A stretch of DNA of 64,000 nt from Allorhodopirellula heiligendammensis (GTDB taxonomy: Bacteria > Planctomycetota > Planctomycetia > Pirellulales > Pirellulaceae). Positions 55,687 through 64,000 of this stretch are shown here, in pieces. A program made the translations under genes and the position numbers. The notes below the pieces were generated by a model that was given only the letters and a program-made list of their open reading frames with translations, ran no database searches and had not been told where the DNA came from. The first letter of the stretch is position 1. Every line of letters begins with the position of its first letter. The stretch spans positions 186,001 to 250,000 of the forward strand of contig NZ_SJPU01000003.1 in NCBI RefSeq assembly GCF_007860105.1, written 5' to 3'.

Positions 55687-57567
55687 ATGGTCGTCCAAAC
55701 CCCTACTGCACTCAGCAATATCGAGAATCGAAATCGACTCGTACCTGTCGGTCTCGCCGTTGTTTTTGCCGCGTGCTTGCTGGTTGGTTGCCGACCGACG
55801 TGGCTTCCGACACGATCTCTCAAAAATGCGACGTCTCGCTCAACTGCTGTCGGTATAGCGGATCAGCTGGCCGACACACTCGCTGCGCACGAACCGATCG
55901 AGGTGATCAAGCGTGAGCTTGCGGATGCGCAGCAGCTCCATGCTGACTCGGATCCGCGTTGCACTGAGCGTTTCCTGATTGCCAATCGTCTGGCCTGGGC
56001 AACCACGACTGACGTCTCGCTCACCGATGCCGAACAGCGAAATGCGGCCGCCGCGATGTACCACGAAAGCCTGCGTGGGTTCATTGAATCAGCTCAGCGA
56101 TTCGGACAGCTCGATCCAGTCAACGGCATTCATTTGAATACTGCAAATGGTGACGTGTCGATTCCTATTGTCTACCACGGATTCGCGTGGACGGCCGAAG
56201 ACTTTAATCAGTGGTTGCCTGTGGGCAAATATCATGATGACCATTTGACCTGCCAGCACAAACGATCGGGTTGGGGAGTGCCCCTCGTCGTGCTACGGTC
56301 TCGAGCTGAGCAAGAGCGATTCATGATTCCTCAAATGCCGTTTGCAGCAACGGTGATGTTGCGGGAGCTACCAGTTGACGGTGACCAAGAATCTTCCGAA
56401 ACAGCTCCCGACCGAGTCCTCGAGGTTTTTAATCCACTGGTTCACTCGGAACTGCCTAGGGACGCGGGAGGCGAAACTCCTTTGGCAGGCGATCTCTCGG
56501 CACCCATTGCTTGGCTGAGCAACAATACACCCCATCTGAATTACGAGGGCTTCATGCATCCTGATCGGATGCAACGAAATGGCCAATTGATCATGCTCGA
56601 GCCCTACCAGCCCGGTAAAATTCCACTGGTCCTGGTACACGGGTTGGCGTCGGATCCGCGCACTTGGAATGGGTTGATCAACGAACTCCGCATGACCGAT
56701 TGGTTCAATTCCCGTTACCAGATTTGGTTGTTTGGCTATCCAACAGGCCGTCCGTTTCTTAGCTCCGCTGCCGAGCTGAGACGCGAATGTGGCGATGCGA
56801 TTGCATCATTCACCGAACAGACAGGCGACCCTGCATTGAAACGCAGTGTCGTGATCGGTCACAGCATGGGGGGATTGCTGACGAAGTTACAGGTCGTCAA
56901 TAGCGGCTCCAATCTTTGGGAGTCTTTTGCAAATCGTCCTATCACATCGCTGAAGACGGATCAGCAGATGCACGATTATCTCACGGACTTGTTTTTCTTC
57001 GAGTCATCACCCTTTGTCCAACGAGCTATTTTCATTGGCACCCCGCATGGTGGCTCACCCATTGCAGACGAGTGGATCGGTCAACTCGCCTCTCATCTTG
57101 TGAAACGATCCCACGACCGTTCTGACGAATACAACCACTTTCTCGCGGGTAATCGAGAGGCGATCACCCCGTTCTATGCCAGGCAGATCCCCACCAGCAT
57201 TCATATGTTGAAGCCGACCGATCCGACGCTTCAAGTGATGCGACGACTGCCACTTGCGCCCCATGTCCGACTACATTCAGTGATCGGAAACGGGCGGATG
57301 ATGCTCAATGGTGGACCAGCAGATGGGGTCGTGCCAGTCGTGAGTGCTCGTCATCAGGGTGCCGATAGCGAGCGCATTGTGGCGACAACGCATCGGCGTT
57401 TGCAAAGCCACCCTGACACAGTTGCCGAGGTGCTCCGCATCTTAAAACTGCATCTCGACGAACCCACGGAGCTTTCCGATGCAGAGACGCCGGCTGGCCT
57501 GTCGTACGAAGTATGTCGACAGAGTGACCTCGGTACTCCAGCCGACATTGCTAACCCCGTTCGGTGA
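55687..57567 (+). CDS. Lipoprotein alpha/beta-hydrolase (lipase-like)
   Basis: 626 residues. Lipobox LLVGC with Cys35 marks it as a lipoprotein. A 240-residue N-terminal region of unknown fold precedes the hydrolase domain. There VLVHGLASDPRTWNGLINEL is the oxyanion loop, SVVIGHSMGGLLTKLQVV the nucleophile elbow, FIGTPHGGSP a lipase segment, and TTHRRLQSHPDTVAEVLRIL supplies the catalytic His. Likely an outer- or inner-membrane-anchored esterase/lipase. The C-terminal His segment resembles the small hydrolase on the other side of lepB. Confidence 0.82.
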   Translation: MVVQTPTALSNIENRNRLVPVGLAVVFAACLLVGCRPTWLPTRSLKNATSRSTAVGIADQLADTLAAHEPIEVIKRELADAQQLHADSDPRCTERFLIANRLAWATTTDVSLTDAEQRNAAAAMYHESLRGFIESAQRFGQLDPVNGIHLNTANGDVSIPIVYHGFAWTAEDFNQWLPVGKYHDDHLTCQHKRSGWGVPLVVLRSRAEQERFMIPQMPFAATVMLRELPVDGDQESSETAPDRVLEVFNPLVHSELPRDAGGETPLAGDLSAPIAWLSNNTPHLNYEGFMHPDRMQRNGQLIMLEPYQPGKIPLVLVHGLASDPRTWNGLINELRMTDWFNSRYQIWLFGYPTGRPFLSSAAELRRECGDAIASFTEQTGDPALKRSVVIGHSMGGLLTKLQVVNSGSNLWESFANRPITSLKTDQQMHDYLTDLFFFESSPFVQRAIFIGTPHGGSPIADEWIGQLASHLVKRSHDRSDEYNHFLAGNREAITPFYARQIPTSIHMLKPTDPTLQVMRRLPLAPHVRLHSVIGNGRMMLNGGPADGVVPVVSARHQGADSERIVATTHRRLQSHPDTVAEVLRILKLHLDEPTELSDAETPAGLSYEVCRQSDLGTPADIANPVR

Positions 57568-57681
57568 AACGCGATTACGCCGAGCGATAAAATTTTCAGG
57601 AAACCAGTGCGATCGCGCCACCGCACGACGCGGCCTGAGTCTCGTCCAGGCGAATGCCGACACCAGGACGTCTCAAATGCT

Positions 57682-58572
57682 CTAGTGACGCTGTGAATCT
57701 CCAGGTCGCGTATCCTCCGCGAATACAAACGCAGGCGTGCCCGTGATGTCTGTGCTGACAAATGAGGGGCACCAGAACTTCTCGACGTGGTCAATTACCA
57801 GGTCGGTACCGGTAAAGTGATCGACTCCCGGTGGGCGTTCGGGATTGTACATCGTGTCGGTCAAATCACGCATCAGGGCGACGTGCTTGCCGAGTTTGAC
57901 CATTTGTCGGATGCCAACAGGACGCCCGAGTACGCACATGTTGAGGTGGACGCCACATAGAATCACGTTATCGATGTTTCGCTCGGCGAGGAGGTTGAAC
58001 GCTTCCTGCGCGTTATCGGTGATGGCATCACCGTCAGCAATCTGAATCAATTCATTCTGGCGACTCCATGCCTCACGTATCTCACATTTTTTAGCTTCAC
58101 AACTACAGCCCATGTCTGAGTCATCGATAGGCAGCACCCCTTCATGGTCGGCATCCGTCCAGCACCACGCTGTGCCCCAGCGACTCGCTGTTGCAAGCTC
58201 GATGGGTGGCTGAGCGAACGGTGCCGTCTGCGCTAACTTACGTTGAGCGCTATCGGCATAAAAACTAACGACGCTGCTAGGCGCGTGAATGATGAAAACG
58301 CCCTGTCGCCTAGCAGCATTGACGGCATCGTTGAGCGCAGGTGCCATTTCGTTGACCCTGCTTGCCGCCGACTTGCACCAATGGTCATCCCACATATCGC
58401 AAATGATCATTGCCGTTCGTGATGGTTCCCACGTCACGCGTCGGACGCTCGGATCGGAACCGGCCGTAGCTCTACTGCGTAAATTGAGTGTCAAGTCATT
58501 AGCCGCCAGCATGGAGTTCGCCATGATGGCAAAAGACACCGACAACAGGATTGCGATTCGTTGAGTGTTCAT
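57682..58572 (-). CDS. Exported isochorismatase-family (cysteine hydrolase) protein
   Basis: 296 residues from ATG 58572 (frame open to 58602). Signal peptide MNTQRIAILLSVSFAIMANS. MIICDMWDDHWCKSAASR has the catalytic Asp and VILCGVHLNMCVLGRPVGIR the nucleophile Cys of the isochorismatase/nicotinamidase fold. Extra Cys residues (GCSCEAKKCE) are an unusual central feature and might bind metal or form disulfides. Exported isochorismatase-like proteins are frequent in planctomycetes; substrate unknown. Confidence 0.82.
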   Translation of the reverse strand: MNTQRIAILLSVSFAIMANSMLAANDLTLNLRSRATAGSDPSVRRVTWEPSRTAMIICDMWDDHWCKSAASRVNEMAPALNDAVNAARRQGVFIIHAPSSVVSFYADSAQRKLAQTAPFAQPPIELATASRWGTAWCWTDADHEGVLPIDDSDMGCSCEAKKCEIREAWSRQNELIQIADGDAITDNAQEAFNLLAERNIDNVILCGVHLNMCVLGRPVGIRQMVKLGKHVALMRDLTDTMYNPERPPGVDHFTGTDLVIDHVEKFWCPSFVSTDITGTPAFVFAEDTRPGDSQRH

Positions 58573-58691
58573 AAATTCAGCATAGCGGACCGCCGGCCTC
58601 ACAGCAACAAAACTGCAACCGCTAGCCGGTGTCCTCTTCAGAACCCTGGAGACGAAGTCCTACCGTGGTGATCAGCTAATCACCACCACTA

Positions 58692-59096
58692 CTACTTCGT
58701 CGTCCGAAAGACAAGCAGGTAGGGGATCGCTGAGGTACCCTCAGCGTCCCGGAACTCACCAAATTTGCTGCTATTGAGCCAGATACCATAGGTTGTCTCC
58801 GGTTGCAGTTTGACGGGCAGTACGCAGGTGCGTTTGTCGGTGTATCTAGGCTTACCAGCGAGCGCCGGGAACGAATCTTTGGTCACTGTCGACCAAGACC
58901 ACGACCCGTCCTTCATGTCTTTGCTAAACACAACCCTGATTTCTTTCACATCAGGACTTACCGCCCCATCACCCGCCACCGGGATCGTCTGGATGACGAC
59001 TGCTGGAGCCGCCTCCAGGGTAAGTGAATCGTCGGCGATGACGTTGGATGACGCAATACAACAAGCCCACAGCGCAGTGAGTAAGACGAGACGCAT
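58692..59096 (-). CDS. Secreted protein with one Ig-like (Big_5/SbsA-type) domain
   Basis: 134 residues from ATG 59096. Signal peptide MRLVLLTALWACCIASSNVIA. The mature part is a single Ig-like module: VIQTIPVAGDGAVSPDVKEI, RVVFSKDMKDGSW and LQPETTYGIWLNSSKFGEF, the SbsA Ig-like (PF13205) pattern. Probably a surface or periplasmic binding module; partner unknown. A single TAG lies immediately after FRTTK. Confidence 0.75.
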   Translation of the reverse strand: MRLVLLTALWACCIASSNVIADDSLTLEAAPAVVIQTIPVAGDGAVSPDVKEIRVVFSKDMKDGSWSWSTVTKDSFPALAGKPRYTDKRTCVLPVKLQPETTYGIWLNSSKFGEFRDAEGTSAIPYLLVFRTTK

Positions 59097-59321
59097 AGAA
59101 TTCAAACTCCAATGATCCAATCGAATTGCCAAGCGGCACATTGCGGGTGACGGAGATCCTCAATGGGCTATTAATTTAAATAACAGTCCGTCAAAACCTT
59201 TGGATTCTCGGCCAGTGATGCGGCGCTGCCGCAAGTGTTGACGAGTTCCGCTGCCAACACTCGCAGTTTCGGAATGACTCGTCTTCTGATTGGGCTCAAT
59301 GCCTGCCGCGCCAGGGCGCAG

Positions 59322-60673
<1,352 letters not shown>

Positions 60674-60677
<4 letters not shown>

Positions 60678-62482
60678 TGATTCCGTTTGGTGACCAAATC
60701 ACGAGTGATTTGGTACAGCCGATCCTGTCTCTGCGCGAGTTCGCGTAACAACGGTAAAACATCTTCACCGGTGGAACTGTCCCCGCCCGCCTCGTTCTCT
60801 TGTAGCAAATCCCCGTAACGATCCGTCGTGCCGTGGATTCTTGTCTGCATCGTTCGTAGCAATTTCAGTTCCGCGAGGGCTTGGACGAGTGGCTCCTCTT
60901 CGGATCCTTGGCTACCTGGCTGGCCCTGCTGCTGCTCCTGTTGCTGTTTTTTCTCATTGTCGCGTTGAGCCTTCGCAAGGGCCGCGATCATCTCCTCCAG
61001 AGCAGCCAAAATGTCGCTTTGGATGCCTTGGGTAACTTCATCAATTTTACTTTGGCCCAACCGAGTAGTGACTCGTTTGGTGTCATCTCGAAGCTGCTGA
61101 ATGACTTCGGGAAACGCAACACTCGACCCCTCTTCGCGAAGTAGCAGCATCGCCCGGTCGGCTTCCAGCGTGATTTTCTGCTCCTCGAAGGCGAGATCAC
61201 CTGATTTTAAATCGGTGGCGCGGTCGCGTTGTGACTGCGGCGTTTGGGCGAGCTGTTGGGTCTCGTCGAGAACGGCGGACTGCATCGCTGCCATCTTTCT
61301 AAGACGTGCTTCGAGCTTAGCAAGTTCGCGTTGGATTTCTTCCTCGCGAAGTTGCCGAAGAATTTTCTCGAGTTTGTCGATCGCTTTGCGAAGCTCCTCC
61401 TCAGCCTGGCGCTGCTCCTCGGTCGCCGCACCGCGATTCTTCTGCGCCAGTTTCTCCTGCGCTTGCTGCATTCGAGTGATGGCCTTCTCCAGCTGATCCT
61501 GGGCATCCTGCTCGGGCGATGTTGGTTGCTGGGGACTACCGGACGGCGCGGATTCGCTCTGATCGCCCTGTTCAGGCGTTTCTTGCGACTGAGGGGAAGA
61601 CTGCGAAGGGTCGCCAGAGTCCTGCGGTTTGCCCTGCTCACTGGAATCCGCCTCGCTCGATTCCTGTTCGCTAGTATCCTGATCGTCACTGGCGTTTTCG
61701 TCGCCGGGAGGCTCGCTATTGTCCTTCGTCTGCGTAGACTCCTGTTGGTCGGCTCCCTCTTCCTGGCCGGTTGATTTCGCTGAATCGCTCGGCGGTTTGG
61801 ACTCAGTTGAGTCTTGCGGGGCGCCAGGCTCGCGGGGCTCCTTGGGGGCGCCCGATTCTTCAGGATCGTCTTCGCGAAACTCTTCGCTCAGTGCTTCGGC
61901 ACGCTTGGAGATTTCCTGTTGCTCTTTCAGAACCTCCTCGAGCTCCACGCCATTTTCAGTTCGCGCCCGAACACTGCGCTCGTTTCGTTCGGTCAGCCGC
62001 AACTGCTTGATCATTTCCGCAATGCGTTTCTTTTCATCGCGGATCCGCGAGCTGCGGTCTTCACTGAGCAATAACTTCAGCAAACTTTCCAATTCGCCGG
62101 TTGCTGCCTTTTGATCTTCGAGAGCCTTGGAGAGCTGGCCGCTAGCGATGAGCGTACTCGCTCCTCGCATTTTTTCGAGCACGAACCGCTCGCGAGATTG
62201 GCGTGCGACTCGCTTGAGCAGCGCTGCTCGCTCGGGGTTCTCTCGACTTTCGACATCCGCGAGCCGGAGCAGTAGTTCTTCCAGGCGAGCGTAACGGGTC
62301 GCCACACTGGACTGCTTTGCCACCAACGGATCTGACGGAGCGTTCACGTCACTCGCATCTTGAGCCTGCACCGATCGCGTGGCTGGAATCAGCACCAACA
62401 TTGATAAAACGACCAAGGCTCCGCCCCACAGGCGGCTGCCGAAGGATGCGGGATTTCGTCGTTTTTGTTCAATGCCGTGCAT
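60674..62482 (-). CDS. Exported coiled-coil protein with acidic Ser/Gln/Glu-rich linker
   Basis: 602 residues from ATG 62482 (frame open to 62596). Signal peptide WGGALVVLSMLVLIPATRSV. Residues 60-200 are a coiled coil, residues 205-335 a Glu/Ser/Pro/Gln-rich disordered linker, and residues 340-560 a second long coiled coil (EEQRQAEEELRKAIDKLEKI). It ends with LPLLRELAQRQDRLYQITRD. No enzymatic motif. It lies between the DUF4175-like gene and the poly-Gln protein, with coupled translation into the latter; the three probably form an envelope-associated assembly. Confidence 0.75.
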
Positions 62483-62629
62483 ATTGATGCTGTGATCAGG
62501 AATGTGGCGGTGAGATGTTGCCCGGAAGATGGGCGGCGTCGTCGAACGAATGGGGGGCGAAAATGGGAGTGCGAGCTCGATGCATCGATCCAGCATATAC
62601 GGAAGTAGTCCGACAGCCTGCTGATGAGG

Positions 62630-64000
62630 TTATTTAAACAGATCCAAGACGCGATTCTTTTGCTCGTCCTCAGTTTCGTCCAATAAACTTTCTTGATCCT
62701 CGATCAATCCGCGCATCAGGTCTAATATCTCGTTAAAACTCTCCAAGTCCAGCATTTTTTCCAGGACGGCAGACAGTTGCAGTAAGATTTCGTCGTTGGT
62801 AGCGACGGCCTCCTGCACTGCTTGCTCCATTTGACCAACCGTTGACACGCTCCCATTTTCGCTTTCCTCGGGATCGGCTGTCGACATCAAAATGCGTTCC
62901 AATTCGACTATTTGACGTCCTAAACGCGGGAAAGGTTCCTCCACAACGGTATCGAGCGGCATCCGGACACCTTGTTCGAGACGTTCGCGACGGTCGACCG
63001 AATCGATGCGATTGTTGATCATTTCCAGCACCAAATCGTCCAATCCGGCGACGATGCCTGCGAGTTCGTCAGTCGACTTGGCCGCTTGCAATCCAGCTTG
63101 TCGGATCCGCAGCTGTACGCGTTGTCGTGAACGAAAATCCTCCCGCTCAGCTTCACCGGTTCGGTTTGCCGCGTCTGAATCGTCGGATTTAGTATCGGAT
63201 CCATCGGGCGACGCTGTGGAACTGGCATCGCCCGCATTGGAATCGCTCGTTAGCTCACCGATCACTTCGGTGGCTTCACCTTGAATTGCGGTCAAGCTCT
63301 GCCGCAGACGACGAGTCTCGTCGATGGCTTGTTCGAGCCTAGAACGGAACTCCAGCTCCCTTCGTTCCAGTGTCGCCAGCAGCGTTTCGGGCGTGACCAC
63401 CTGCAGGCGTACCAGCTCACCCTGCGTCACATGCTCGGTTCCTAAATTGAATCGGTCTCGAGCGGCAGTACCGATGATCACTGTCGCGCCAGGTACGACG
63501 GATGGGAGGACCTCCTGATCGACGAGTTCCCGCAGGTCGATCGCCAACTCAGCTTGGCCATCTCGGTCGAGCTCGGGAGCGACCATGTACTCCTGCTCAC
63601 CCAGGGACGAGGCTTGGGTCGGTGCGGTGATCGGTGATGAGCTTGGCGCCTCGCCTCCCTGCTCCTGCTCGGCCTGATTGCGGACACGCATCGTGACGGT
63701 CATCTCATCGACGCCATAGTCATCGGTAGCAGTGGCCGTTATAGGCAGATACGCGATCGGTGTGATCGCACTTCCAATGCCGGACAACTTCATCGTGGTT
63801 GTAGGCGGTTCGTCACGCACAACCCCGACAAAATACCGATAGGCGGCCTGCGCGGAGATTCCTTCCGCATCCCGAGGGACAATACGGATGGATGTGGGGC
63901 TGCGAACGTCGTCCAGTTGCAGGGTAAAGCTCATCGCGTCCTCAGCAATCTGTACCGGTACTAACTCCGCCGCGTTGGATCCCTCAGGCGGAGTGGTGGC
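62630..64000 (-). CDS. DUF4175-like exported protein, partial (5' end beyond window)
   Basis: 457 codons open to the right edge; the ATG at 63934 is internal, because the frame continues upstream to base 64000. YRYFVGVVRDEPPTTTMKL and PIAYLPITATATDDYGVDEM are the repeat-like beta modules of DUF4175-type planctomycete proteins. The rest is helical (LEQAIDETRRLRQSLTAIQG, LERILMSTADPEES). It is the first of three same-strand genes, with a 147-bp gap to the next. Role unknown. Confidence 0.7.
   Translation of the reverse strand, partial: ATTPPEGSNAAELVPVQIAEDAMSFTLQLDDVRSPTSIRIVPRDAEGISAQAAYRYFVGVVRDEPPTTTMKLSGIGSAITPIAYLPITATATDDYGVDEMTVTMRVRNQAEQEQGGEAPSSSPITAPTQASSLGEQEYMVAPELDRDGQAELAIDLRELVDQEVLPSVVPGATVIIGTAARDRFNLGTEHVTQGELVRLQVVTPETLLATLERRELEFRSRLEQAIDETRRLRQSLTAIQGEATEVIGELTSDSNAGDASSTASPDGSDTKSDDSDAANRTGEAEREDFRSRQRVQLRIRQAGLQAAKSTDELAGIVAGLDDLVLEMINNRIDSVDRRERLEQGVRMPLDTVVEEPFPRLGRQIVELERILMSTADPEESENGSVSTVGQMEQAVQEAVATNDEILLQLSAVLEKMLDLESFNEILDLMRGLIEDQESLLDETEDEQKNRVLDLFK

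Overview
The window reads as chromosomal DNA of a planctomycete close to Rhodopirellula/Pirellulaceae. The lineage signs are: a cytochrome-domain DUF1549/DUF1553 protein followed 2 bp later by a Tat-exported DUF1501 protein; a DUF1559 pilin-like protein with an H-X9-DG C-terminus; two exported Cys-type sulfatases plus a sulfatase relic; DUF1080-type secreted proteins; an oversized signal peptidase I; and exported Gfo/Idh/MocA oxidoreductases. No rRNA, tRNA, CRISPR array or prophage was recognised. Family names come from memory of motifs; no database was searched.

Left region (1-12.3 kb) is accessory and decaying. A SIR2-domain protein of the anti-phage NADase type runs off the left edge (GTG start, strong RBS). 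A secreted class-3 lipase follows. From 3.4 to 12.2 kb intact genes (DUF1080, DUF1569, OsmC) alternate with broken ones: MYG1-like, Gfo/Idh, DUF1905-like, PhzF, GNAT, DUF1853 and sulfatase. Four of the broken genes carry one in-frame TAG/TAA each. A complete IS66 element (8103-10600) lacks a target duplication and truncates a gene on each side.

12.3-28 kb: a minus-strand set for arsenosugar-type arsenic metabolism (FAD disulfide oxidoreductase, ArsM-like methyltransferase, ArsS-like radical SAM enzyme) lies downstream of an ECF sigma factor and a small anti-sigma-like protein. Next come a DUF1559 protein with a small lipoprotein, a sulfatase and DUF3500 pair, a pectate-lyase-like protein, a Gly/Met-rich secreted protein, an esterase, and a PAS-AraC regulator divergent from the DUF1553/DUF1501 operon.

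28-41 kb: exported catabolic genes (DUF1549/DUF1553, DUF1501, Gfo/Idh, DUF1080-like, sulfatase), a D-lactate dehydrogenase, a secreted HEVTH metallopeptidase, a small membrane protein and a cyclophilin. Short in-frame tandem duplications sit on two stop codons here (18 bp at ldhA, 21 bp x4 at the cyclophilin gene) and in one signal peptide (21 bp x2).

41.4-47.1 kb: a complete glycine-cleavage operon, gcvT-gcvH-gcvPA-gcvPB, ending in a translationally coupled lipoate/octanoate transferase. An inverted pair of REP-like palindromes lies between gcvH and gcvPA.

47.2-52.7 kb: a double-domain KaiC-like ATPase translationally coupled to a PAS-rich hybrid histidine kinase, then a small lipase-like hydrolase. 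52.9-64 kb: signal peptidase I with a zinc ribbon and a large insert, a lipoprotein hydrolase, an exported isochorismatase-family protein, an Ig-like protein, and a three-gene set of large exported coiled-coil/low-complexity proteins running off the right edge.
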